The notes beneath the pieces are model-generated. The model was not told the origin of the DNA. It made no database searches and saw only the letters and a list, made by a program, of their open reading frames with translations. Positions 35,947 through 46,891 of a stretch of 64,000 nt of DNA are shown here, one piece after another (the first letter of the stretch is position 1; each line of letters starts with the position of its first letter). The stretch lies in contig CM051457.1 of assembly GCA_028274465.1 (NCBI GenBank), forward strand, positions 110,111,982 to 110,175,981, given 5' to 3'. Made by a program: the position numbers and the translations under genes. Source of the DNA: Plantago ovata. Its lineage: Eukaryota; Streptophyta; Magnoliopsida; Lamiales; Plantaginaceae.

Positions 35947-36635
35947 GAGTCCCCCAAGTTTCGAGAGATGTCGTAGATATCTGTCGAAAGTTCAATACTA
36001 TCCGGAGGATGGGTGGTGGTAGGTTCGACGGTACTGCCGAATGATGATGGTAAATCGAGGGCCGTCCTTTACACGCGTTAGATTATCGGTGGGAGCGTGT
36101 GGTCCACGCGTCTCGGTCTTCGTGTTTTGCAATAATGGCAACAGTAAAGGCTCTTGGATAAAAACCTCTTCTCCTTTTCCTTTCTCATTCTTCTTCTTCT
36201 TTTATTCGCTTTTTTCGCTCTCTCCCTTTTTCCGCCGGGATTCTTGCCGTACTCCTTGTTTGCCGCCGGATTTTGCTCCGGGATCTTTATCGACGTCGAT
36301 TTTTCAGGTATGTTTCTTTATTCTAGTTCTCTTTGTTGATTTTCGTTGCTTTTCTTTCTTCTGTGTATCTATTTATCCTCCAAAAATTCTTCTGGTGCAT
36401 AATCTTCTCGCCGTTTTTCTTCCTTGGCTGGGTTTTCTTCGTCTGCTTTTTGAGTCGGGGGAAAAGGGAATTTTGGGTTGATTCTTGGCTTATGCTTTTC
36501 TTTGATTGTTTGACTTTGCCCTAGACGCATTTGGTCGAAATATGTGTGTATTCGAAGCCTAAATTTGGTTGTAGGCTCCGGGTTGGGGTTTCTACTGAAC
36601 TTGTTTCTTTCGTATTTGGTAGAGGCAATCTGAGT

Positions 36636-38375
36636 ATGTCGAAACAACTCGTTGACCAACCCGGTGCCGGCGGTGACTCGATACATGAAAATTCAAATTC
36701 TTTTAGTGTACATAGGAGGTCGAACTCTTTAGGCCGAGATACTGACCCCTTACCCCCTTCTGTTTCGACATCCTTTTTACCCTCGGATCAGGTTGTTGGT
36801 GGTAAGTTGGTGCCGTCTTCTCTTAATCCTTTCAAGGATGTTGCTCGTCCTCTGCGCTCGAATCGTGTACTGAGGAGCCATAGCCGCAATATGGCTCTTG
36901 CTAAAGATGTCGAAATGGGTACAGGCTCGAAAGAAACAGAGATACCAACCGAGGATAATCAAGACTTGAAGCTTCTGACGGACCCTAGTTCGGTTCGAAT
37001 GAAGGATGCCGAAACTTTGTATCATAAGTTTGGGATTTCTGGGGATTATGAAGTTGTTCTTCCTGGGGTTGACGACAAGATGTATTCTCCCCCGACAGAT
37101 TGTTTTGCTATCCATATTCAGTCGCTGGAGCATGGTTTTCGGTTTCCTGTATGTGATGGGATACTTAGCATTCTGGAGGGTCTCGAATTGTGTCCTACGC
37201 AAGTGCTTCCGAATGCTATGGGGGATATCGTTGTTTTCTGTGTTTGGTGTGAATATATTGGGCGGAAAGTAACCGCTTCGAACTTCTTACATTTTTTCAA
37301 TGTTTGTGAGAATTCGACGGGGGGTGTTTCTATTATTTTACTCCCGTGAAGAATTATGAGATTTTCTCAAAATTTCAGTCGTCCCATGGGGCAGGGTACA
37401 AAAAACGCTATGTCTTTGTTCGTATGCCTCGAAACGAGGATGGTACTCCGGGGGTTGTACCTACTCTTCGTCTTTGGCGTCGACATGGCATAGTGCCGGA
37501 ACTTTCGAAGAGGATGGGGTGGGCGGATGAGTACAAGGGAATTGGCCCCGAGGATCGGATCAACCCGTATAGTCTCCTGGTTGAGCCGATTCTTTACCTT
37601 GGGAAGGTTTCGACGGTGAAGCCGGAGATGCGGGGTGTCCGTGACTTGGGTATGTTTTTTCGAACGTGTTTTGTTTTCTTTCGAGTGTTATTTTCGATGT
37701 AGGTTTCGACTCTTCCTTGTTTCTGACCGGTTTCCACTTTCCTTTGCAGAATATTGGATGAAGCTCTCCCAATACTTTTTGGCCAAGAAGGCGTTGGCCT
37801 TGACAAACAAGAAAGGGACTGCTAAGTACACGGAGCAAGGACCCCACAACATTGCTGAGATTATTGATCCTAATACCGCCCCTCACATTACTCCAAAAGG
37901 TGGCGGTGAGGGTTCGACGCCCGTCGTGGGGGCTACCGAATCGGTCCCCTTGGTTAACCGTCCTCCGACTCTTGTTGTCACTCAGAGTTACGCGGAAGGG
38001 TCTGGTGATAACTCTTCTGAGCGTACCCGGGTTGAATTAGCTCGCGAATCTTACCCCGTCGAAGGGGCCCAAACTTCGGCTTCGGGTGCGAATCGCATAA
38101 GGTCTCGAATGGGGAAAACTTTGATCAACTTGGATTCTCCAGGTGGTTCGAAAGGCTCTCCCACAAAGGCTTTCGATGGGGGTGAGGATCGAACGGAGGT
38201 GTCATTCATGAAGGGCGGGGTCGAGGCTGGTTTAAAGTGGAGAGACTTGATTGTGTCGAAGAGTGATCAAGCTGATTTGGACCGTTTGTCGGATGGAGAA
38301 ATTCGGGCTAAGGCTGCTTTGCTTCAAATGCAGGTTCGAAAACCTATACCCTTTTTTCGAAGCATTTTCCTTGTG

Positions 38376-38408
<33 letters not shown>

Positions 38409-38585
38409 ATTTTGCAGCTTCTCACGGTGTCGAAGAACTTGGATGGTCGGCTTGCCAAGAGATCCCAACTTTCTGGTGGGCTCGAAGCTAAGCTGCAAGA
38501 GGAAAAGAGGTCGAAAGAGAAGCTTCAGGTTGCTTTATCTCCTTACATTGACATCGACTTGAATAAGCTTGATTTTGGGCATTAG
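36636..38585 (+). pseudogene. Transposase_28-like ('putative gypsy type transposon') protein, frameshifted
   Basis: Three exon-like parts: 36636-37649, 37750-38333 and 38418-38585, with GT-AG introns (37650-37749, 38334-38417) that keep the frame. The start is chosen at the in-frame ATG giving MSKQLVDQPG. The middle matches the plant Transposase_28 pattern: FRFPVCDGILSILEGLELCP, QVLPNAMGDIVVF, NFLHFFNV, then after a frame change FTPVKNYEIFSKFQSSHG and YKKRYVFVR. The frame change falls in a run of six G at about 37318-37323, as if one G were lost. The last part is charged and coiled-coil-like (LEAKLQEEKRSKEKLQ). The role of the family is unknown; it is usually found in LTR-type repeats. The 3' end is probably truncated. 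Confidence 0.65.
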
Positions 38586-38589
38586 GTAG

Positions 38590-39661
38590 TTGTTGTGGAT
38601 GATGCATGTTGAGAAACAACCTACCTGTTTAATATGCACAAGACAGTCTTATGAATACTCTATGTACAGTTTGCAGATTTGGAATGGCAATTAATTTCCA
38701 TATAGTCCCGCCACGTGCTTATAAAGAGATTGCTCTGCAAAAAATATCTGTCGTGCCACATGGAGATCTTATATTCCACTCCTCAATCAATCCAGAGTAA
38801 ACAATGCTTTGAAAGGAGAATTTGGCTTGATAATTGATCTCAAAGATCGAAGCTATATATAATCTTAACGTTTGAGATTTCTTATTGTTCCGGAAGTGTT
38901 ATAACATCATTATATTGGTTAGTAGTTGTTCGTCTGGAATTAATATATAATATATATATATATGTATAGTTGCTTCCATAATATTACAACTGATTAGAAG
39001 AACTTGATATCCATCCTTTGGTTTTATGGAAGTTACAACTTGTACTACATGAGCATATATGAAAGGTAGAAAGATGATGAACATAATAACCTGGTCTGGA
39101 CAGAATGAACTAGATCGGAGCTCAAGATCCTTGAGCTAGCGGGACGGGGCTCCCATATAGCTTCCGACATTTAAAAAGAAGATAATTGTTCATGACGCAT
39201 TTGGAATTCCCATATAGCTTCCGATATTTTTAGCCATTTTCATAGATATACTTGAGATCAAAAGAAGATAATTGTTCAGGCCGCATTCGGAATTCCAATA
39301 TGGATTGTCTCAGTGCTAATAATGTGTCTCTATTTGAGTGTCTCTTAAATTGTGCAACACCTCTCCATTTAAAGAATACGCGATTTCTAGTATATAAGGA
39401 AAAGCAGAAAGAACACTACATAATAACAGCAAAAGAGAGGATAAAATGCTCACCCGATCCTCCTTCGGAGATGGAGGACAGGTAGAGAAAGTAGCCGGAG
39501 AATTTGTTCGAGCTGTTGCAGCCATCGCACCCATTTGGTAGCTTCAATTTCAATTTTCAACTATAATTTAATCACTAGAATTGAGCACCGCTTAAAGGAT
39601 GACCAGAATTATTATTTACAAAAAAAAAATATTTTACTGAAACTAGAAATAGAAGAATTAA
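38590..39661. other. Intergenic with a short tandem duplication
   Basis: AGAAGATAATTGTTCA-(T/G)G-CGCATT-GGAATTCC(CATATAGCTTCCGA) occurs twice (about 39176-39225 and 39261-39300), along with an extra CCCATATAGCTTCCGA at 39151. No gene is recognised. Confidence 0.5.
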
Positions 39662-39666
39662 AAAAT

Positions 39667-39852
39667 TGTTATGGATAATTATTGGAATGTAACAAGAGTT
39701 TACTTATCTCTCTAGTTTGTTATGTATATCTCTCTAGTATGTTATTATCAGATAAACTTTAAAAATACTTTACTACTTGTATATATACTCTCCATGTACT
39801 GTCATATTGATTAAGGAAGAATAATACATTCTATTCCCATTATTATTCAATA
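39667..39852 (+). repeat. 5' LTR (186 bp)
   Basis: Starts TGTTATGGATAATTATTGG and ends ATTATTCAATA. The border is fixed by the AAAAT duplication. It differs from the 3' LTR by four substitutions. Confidence 0.88.
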
Positions 39853-40539
39853 CGTTATCAGCACGACTCTACCTGTTGAGTTAAAATTCTATCGCCACCA
39901 CTTATCAACTCCACAACCGATCAATATTATTCAATCAACATCAAAGTCAAAGATCCTGTTATTTTATAAAATCTACCCAAGATCCTAACTACGACATTAC
40001 TACTATCACATATATAGTTCATGGTGGTACAGTAATACACCATTTAATTAGCCGGATGCTGGCTAGATCCTTAATTACCCTCTTGCCGTGACTCAGTTGT
40101 TTGATAACATAATGTTTTGTTAGGAGGCATAGAGTGATCGGGATCGTTCACGGACACTATTTTTGCTTGCGATCTCCGCCACTCCCACCGCCTCTAAACT
40201 TCCGTGCCGACGTTGATCCTATTAATCTTAATGGTGATGGCCTCAATTACGGTCTACAGATTAATTATCTATACTCTTTCTCCTTTCCTTGTCTCCCTCT
40301 TAATTTTTAACTATATACTCTTATTCATAAATTAAATTTTATACTATATGTTATTAAATTTTATTTGATGATGCATGTATGTAAGTGACAACTGATCGAT
40401 CCGGAAAAGTTGGAATCTTGCTTCATGCATGGCACGCGATACTTCCTTGGTTCGGGTCATGAAACTGTGGAACCTGTCTCTCCTCCATACTCGCCGCAGT
40501 CAGGGGTGGAGCCAATCAGGAGCAAAGCCTCACATACCG

Positions 40540-40704
40540 CTGCAATTCAAGCCTCTACCGGCCGTGGAGTTGACCGAGTTCGCGGAGGAGCATCAGGATG
40601 TTCCTTTAGCAGCTGTTGACGGGGATAAGCCTATTGATGATGCTGCTCCAGCTTTAGAGAAGCTAACGATTGTTCTTGATCTAGATGAAACTTTTGCGTG
40701 TTGA
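40540..40704 (+). pseudogene. FCP1/SCP-like CTD phosphatase fragment inside the LTR element
   Basis: The plus strand reads LPAVELTEFAEEHQDVPLAA, then DDAAPALEKLTIVLDLDETF and AC, followed by TGA. KLTxVLDLDETxxC is the catalytic DxDx(T/V) motif of FCP1/SCP (HAD-type) small CTD phosphatases, and the Pro/Ala/Asp-rich lead-in fits plant members. Only the segment up to the catalytic motif is present, so it is non-functional. It lies inside a retroelement that has no pol, which suggests transduplication. A hAT-like terminal motif (CAGGGGTGGAGCCAATCAGG, 40501 on) lies just upstream and may bear on how it arrived. Confidence 0.55.
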
Positions 40705-40799
40705 TTGAATTTGGGGCCGAAGGCTGTGCTCGATGCCGGGGCTTTTGAACTTCTGTCAAGACGATTCACGGGTACGTATATGAATTTTATATGCTCCAG

Positions 40800-43700
40800 T
40801 TCCAGCAAGTAATTTTTGTGTTACTTTTGCTGCTTGTAAGGTGTGGTCACTTAGTTATTCTTTAATTCTCTGAAATATGTTAAGTTGATGATGATGATGC
40901 CTAATATTTGCCTTGAAAGTAGTGAGATATATGGTTTTACTTGATGTATAGCATGACAGCGATGGTACAATTTTATATGTTGACAATGTAAGTTGCACCA
41001 TTTGGGTTCCTTTGATTGTTAGCTATAAAGTTATGGTACTCCAATCCCTGAAGTGATTGGGTATACTTAACCATCAAAAGAGTTGCAAGATACACTTTTA
41101 ATAATGGTGTAAATTTAGTCCATTCTTTGAAATGAGACATTAAAGAAATATGTAAATTTGCTATGGCATGTAGATATGATTCATATTTGTGGAGCTAATA
41201 GCCCCAAATGGTGCTATATATGATGCCAATTTAACCATCCTCAAGATGGGTTCCTCATCATGTTAAAATTGAGAGGATCATATGAGATTTAAATCTCTTA
41301 TAGCACAATAAATAATTTGAGATCTCTTAAAGGTGTGGATCTTATTTGTAAACATCCACCAAGGAAACAATGGGTATAAAGGATGTGAATCCCAAACTTA
41401 GCAGCACCACAAGAATTCAGGAGCACCACAATGCTCAAATTAAAGAATTCAGGACCTACGAGTCATCCAAACCATATATGACATGGTGGTTATATTATTG
41501 GTGTCTGACTATTATTTTTTCATATATGACCAGTTTAAGTATACCTTAAACATGATATTGGACCAGAAGTCAATATTGAAAGTATATCTATTGGATGTCT
41601 TACAATGAGTTCATATATTATATATGAACCACTCCTGGAAGGAGTTTTATCACATCAAATAAAGCTAGCACCTGAAGTTGCTACGCATGTGTATATATCA
41701 CAAAAGATGTGTATCTCTGGAGCTTTAGCCCAGCTTATGTCAAGTTGATTTGACAAATCAGACTCCTGAAATGATTGTACATACATTATGAATGGTTGTG
41801 ACTTGTGATCATCGAAAAGATTTGACACCAACCATCATTGATCATTTGGCAAATATGTACTTTATGTACAACGATGATTTTAAATGTACCTCATGTACAT
41901 CAACGATTTTTTCAAATTGAGGCATCTGAATTGCTATTAGAGTTTATGCAAATAGCCATGATCACTATATTATATCTCGAAAGAAAATGGTTGCTACATA
42001 CTATAGACATTCCATGTACCATAAGTGATTTGAAAATATCACAGTGTTAATATGCACTTCATGTGATGAAGAAAATATTTGTGATTAGCCCCTGGATTGC
42101 ATCACTATGCGTAAATAATATTGCGCACGAAATGTGATGTCATGATATGTGCACATCATAAACAATCTCGTCAACTTGAAGTTGGGAGAAAGTATTATTT
42201 TGGTGATACAAGAAATAAATTGATGAGGCTATTGAATATTGAGCATCTCTTATGAATGAAAATCATTGAGTATCATATTCTCAAAATGAAAGAAAGATGA
42301 CACTCATATACTCTCGATATTGAGAAAGGAATTCACATAGTTATCATATTGGTTGATATCAAATTTATCCAATCTCCATTCCCTGAAGTGAAATGTGAGT
42401 TTTTAGATTTTATACATGGTGCAACAAGTAATTCACCAGTGTCATTGATGCTATTTTCACCTCAAGTGAAAGAGAAATCCATGAGTATACTGATTTCAAT
42501 ATTCCTAAAGTTTGAAAGTATCCACTCATTCCAATATTCTTGTGAGAATAATTAAAGGTTCCAGGGGAGTAATCATTGTGAAGAGCACAATAAATTACTT
42601 GGAAAAATTGTGCCAAGAAGATCACAAATTTGACCCACTTCCTAAAGAAGTTGGATATTGTCTTGCCAATATGTCATAGACAATGACTCGTATAATGTCA
42701 CATCATTATGGCCAAATTCAAACATATATTGTGTACGAGCATTGTATTGAAATTAACCATTTGCAAATTGGAGCAAACTATAAGTTGGGCATGCATGCAC
42801 AAGCGACTATATCGCATATAAAGACATGAAAAATAACATAGATGTGACAAATATGGCCATCCGGGTACAAAATTACCCGTTTATGAGAAACTTGAAGTTT
42901 CCTTGCGTGAAATGTGCTGAAAGTTTTCTCGTGTTGTAATAATATAATCTGAATGGCAAGACACAATATCGAGATTAAGCATGCTAATGGAGATCAAATG
43001 AGCAATGTTGCACTCATGCATTTATGAGAATGAATATATGTGGCTAGACGTCCACTAAATAATTTGAGAATTGAGTATATTACTCAAATAATTTGATCTC
43101 TTATTTGGGGTAAATTTATGTTTCAGCACATCGAAAACCCAACTGCTAGAGTCATACACTCCCATATGCATCTTCTGAAGAGAACTCATACATGAAGCCT
43201 ATTTAAACAAAAGTGTGAGTATATCAATATCTAAGCTGGGCATGATCATTTATATTATGTGCCCCCAATAATGCTAGTTCTCTGAATTAGTTTTTCCCAG
43301 CTTAGGGGAGGAAGTACATGATAAGCTGATAAAAACAAATTCATAGAGTGAATTGATCCCCATATATCTAAGAGTTCAAACTTGAACTAAAATACGAAAT
43401 GCAATTTTCAGCTTCATGTTACTATTTCAAACATGAAATTATATAATTTGAATGTGGACAACTATGACCCTATTTGTGGCATACCGAGCTACATATCAGT
43501 TATATATATGACATGTGTTGAGAATTGAATATCTCGTCGATGATTCATGCACCAGAAGTGTAACACTTAAATCATGTGGTTCCATCATTACAAAAAATAA
43601 TGGCAAGAGATGCAGTTGGTACTCTCAAGAGTAAAATTGGCATATACAAATGATGCCCATATATTGAGATATCTGAAAAATAATAGATGGCCTATAAACA

Positions 43701-45420
43701 TGGAAATGGTACCTCCATATAATATATTCAGATATCCACAATCAGTACTGAATCAAATAAAGAGATTTGATTATTCAATATACCGGTATACATGGAACCG
43801 AGAAATTGAAAAGCATATGCGAAATTCAATGGATATGGATGATTAAACATGTAAAGGGAATCTTACATGAAAATCCATTTAATGTCGGCAAAGTGATTAT
43901 AGAAAATGAGCTCATGGACCTGAAGTCCATTTATTTGATGAATTCGAAATTCCCTACGGTACCGTTGCATTATCGAGTCAAATTTCATGTGCATCTAAAT
44001 ACTAAGTCATGCATCAGTCATATTATTGTTACATCATCTATGCTAGTTTTTAAGTTTCGTAATGCATGCATACATATTATTTATCATATGATCTTACTCT
44101 AAAGTGACCACCTTTGATTATTTGTGGTGCACATGAATTGTCATTTAATTGACACATTGAAATTTCTATATATATGATCTATGATGATCATTATCAATTG
44201 AGAACTCGTCCTAGAAGAGACTAGAGTTATCATGTTATAAAACATGAATATATGATGATCAATATCAATTGAGAACTCGTCCTGGAAGAGACTAGAGTTA
44301 TCATGTTATAAAACATGAATATTCATTGAATTGACAATGAGATTTATATGTTCCAAGAACAATTATGAGAGATAATGATTTTACTCTCTACTGGAAATTA
44401 GTCTCGGAAGGACAAGTGGATAGAGATATCATGTTGACAAACATGAATCAATCGATGAGAAAAGTTCTTGAAGAACTCAATTTTGGTACTATTGAGTCTC
44501 TATACTTATCTATCCATACATGGCATCACAAAATTGATAAGTATATCGAGTGTATTCACTATCAAGTGAAACAAGAGAATTATGAATAATATTCTCGAGA
44601 TTCCTACAAATATTATTGCCTAAGAAAATGTAAACTCAACCTAATGTTTGAGTATGGCAAAGTATGAATAACCATACATGAAGTTTGGTTATGTTATGAA
44701 AGAGATAAATGTTTTTGACCTCCTGAAGAAGGTATATGAATGGAGATGATGATCAAGCAACAGTGAGAATATTGCGCACCATACAAGCTGCTACACTCTT
44801 TTTCCCTTCGACTAGGTTTTTATCCCAATGGTTTTTCCTAGCAAGGTTTTTAACGAGGTAGCATTATTAGCGCATATATGTGTATAACTATCTACAAATC
44901 TCCATTGTGATAATATATTTGCAAAAGGGAAGTATTATATACCCTTGTTTGCTATTTTACAAATATGACGGAGATATATGAATATTGAACTCATTTCAAT
45001 ATTACGAGATTGTTATGTTGAATTGTCCAAGTGACATATTTTGTTGGATCAACATAAAATACACATTGAAGAAATCAATGCTTCTAGTGTTCAAGAAGTT
45101 TTCACATGGAGTCAAAGCACATACCATTGAGGTTTTCAGCTATGGGCTACAAGATGAAGGTTCCATCCAAGTACACCATATTCACTCTATTGAAGATTTT
45201 GCATACTTGTTCCACAATCATCAGTTCGGCGATTCATCGAGAAGATTGCACTATGAAGATTCAAAGATTTGAAATGATGTTACAATCAGGGGAGACGGAT
45301 ACGCACTGCACTCTTTTTCCCTTGACTAAGTTTTTATCCCACTGGGTTTTCTTAGCAAGGTTTTTAACGAGGCAGTACTCTCACAAGCGTATTCGAGATC
45401 TTCAACGCATGTTTCATTCA
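40800..45420. other. Non-coding interior of the LTR element
   Basis: AT-rich, with many stops on both strands. The longest plus-strand frames (43610-43846, 44985-45272) show no RT, RNase H or gag motif that I can defend. It may be a decayed copia body. Confidence 0.5.
44180..44321 (+). repeat. 71-bp tandem duplication in the LTR element interior
   Basis: Units 44180-44250 and 44251-44321 are nearly identical (TATGATGATCATTATCAATT... / TATGATGATCAATATCAATT..., both ending AAACATGAATA). A diverged third relative (AGAGATATCATGTTGACAAA) follows near 44423. Confidence 0.85.
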
Positions 45421-45427
45421 AGGGGAG

Positions 45428-45613
45428 TGTTATGGATAATTATTGGAATGTAACAAGAGTTTACTTATCTCTCTAGTTTGTTATGTATATCTCTCTAGTC
45501 TGTTATTATCAGATAAACTTTAGAGATACTTTACTACTTGTATATATACTCTCCATGTACTGTCATATTGATTAAGGAAGAATAATGCATTCTATTCCCA
45601 TTATTATTCAATA
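45428..45613 (+). repeat. 3' LTR (186 bp)
   Basis: Same length as the 5' LTR and preceded by the polypurine tract CAAGGGGAG. Followed by AAAAT. Confidence 0.88.
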
Positions 45614-45870
45614 AAAATAGATATGAAAGAGTTGGAAGAAGAATTTTAAGAAGAACAAGAGAGAATTATACTTAAACTAGAACTGAGATTATTGAAATAC
45701 AAAACCGTGATTTTATATAGCGAATAGAAATGAAAAACAGCCCAATCAAAAACAAGTGCCGAACTGAGGGGGAGGATAGTGTGGGTGGTAGGGATAATAC
45801 ATCTACAGAGGGTCGACAATCCTAATTTAAGTGAATGAATGGTTAAAAGTGCAACTTTATCGAGTTATAA

Positions 45871-45995
45871 GGTGGTGCAGTGGAAGAGAGTTGGAGTTGT
45901 GTAGGAGAGGTGCATGTTTCGATCCTTGGTGGAAACATAAATTAGTTTAATTAGGTGTGGTTTCAATCCCTAACGGAGACATAAAGTCGTTTAAG
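45871..45995 (+). repeat. tRNA-related SINE-like sequence
   Basis: GGTGGTGCAGTGGAAGAG (box-A-like) and TGCATGTTTCGATCC (box-B-like), about 50 nt apart, followed by GGAAACATAAA, then a second box-B-like GGTTTCAATCCCTAACGG with GGAGACATAAA. Related to the minus-strand piece at 4848-4925. It lies between the LTR element and the LINE. Confidence 0.4.
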
Positions 45996-46891
45996 CGTGG
46001 AGTTATAAGGTGGTGTAGAATATTTGTATAGAATTAGTGTACTACTAGTTGTAATATTTACCATTTAAAAAAAAAAAAACTTTCTACTTTATTTTCAATT
46101 TAAAAAATAATAGTACAAATTTACACAAGGATTTTTGGATGTATGTTTTGCAACCAAATGCTCCGGCTTGGCACATTGAGGGGTGCTAATTAACGAGCCG
46201 AGTATAGATCTTATCGAACACATGATCATCTCATAGAAGTCGAGTTAATATTAAACACGATCTTTGTCGATCTTATAGTTTACTCAACAACTCCACAGAA
46301 GTTTGTCAATGACAAAGTTCAGAGAGAAAATGTTCTCTCTAGAAAAAACCTAGCAAATCTTATTTCATCAACATAAACCCTACTACAGCCGCCACCACCC
46401 TTAGCCATATATCACATCTGTTCTCATCATCTAGTTCCACAATTTGTACTCCTGTTATCACCTCAAAATTCACAGGATTACCGATCGAGCTTGAAAGCAA
46501 TTTACAATCCATCCATGAAACATACGTATACCGCCTAATCGTCCTCAAATTTGCTCATAGATTACTAAGTCCACAAGCACTCGAATCTTGACCCCAGGTG
46601 GAGATTATTGCGAGTTCGTTAAAACGAAGGACGGACTTACTCTCCTTTCGTTTAAGGTACATAATTTGTTCTTCCTCGAATTTCAGTTTAAGTTTATTTT
46701 TAAAAAAAAGAAGGAAAAAGTAAAAAAAAGAAGAAGAATCATCATAAAAAAAAAAAACAAAAAACAAAAAAAAATAGAAGAGGAAAAAAAAAAGAGAAAA
46801 AAAGAAGTGAAGCCTCTGAGAGCTAGTTTAATTACAGTTTCTTCGGAAAGAGTTTAGTTTCTCCATTAGCCTTTAGTAGTTTAACCAGGCA

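Larger units (their letters stand above)
35453..38590 (+). mobile_element. Truncated LTR element carrying a putative-gypsy-type (Transposase_28) gene
   Basis: A 5' LTR (35453-35946), a roughly 0.7-kb leader and a spliced gene (36636-38585), ending abruptly without a 3' LTR. No protease, RT or integrase is present, so it would be non-autonomous even if complete. The solo LTR at 27090 shows the family has transposed more than once here. Confidence 0.7.
39667..45613 (+). mobile_element. LTR retroelement, non-autonomous, with captured gene fragment
   Basis: Two 186-bp direct repeats (39667-39852 and 45428-45613) bound a 5.6-kb interior. The exact 5-bp duplication AAAAT flanks it (39662-39666 and 45614-45618). 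Immediately after the left LTR is CGTTATCAGCACGAC, a primer-binding-type sequence common in plant copia elements; before the right LTR is a polypurine tract (AAGGGGAG). Copia-type 3' leader motifs (TTTTTCCCTTCGACTAGGTT ... AGCAAGGTTTTTAACGAGG) occur at about 44803 and again at 45312. The LTRs differ at only 4 of 186 positions, yet no gag, integrase or RT frame is visible. Confidence 0.88.

Noticed and set aside
36041..36524. Frames in the leader of the Transposase_28-type element
   Set aside because: Phe/Ser-rich readings of a T-rich leader in several frames at once; not coding.
43610..45272. Copia RT or RNase H frames in the 39.7-45.6 kb element
   Set aside because: Short frames exist, but none shows YVDD, the integrase D-D-E or a gag knuckle; I could not defend an assignment.
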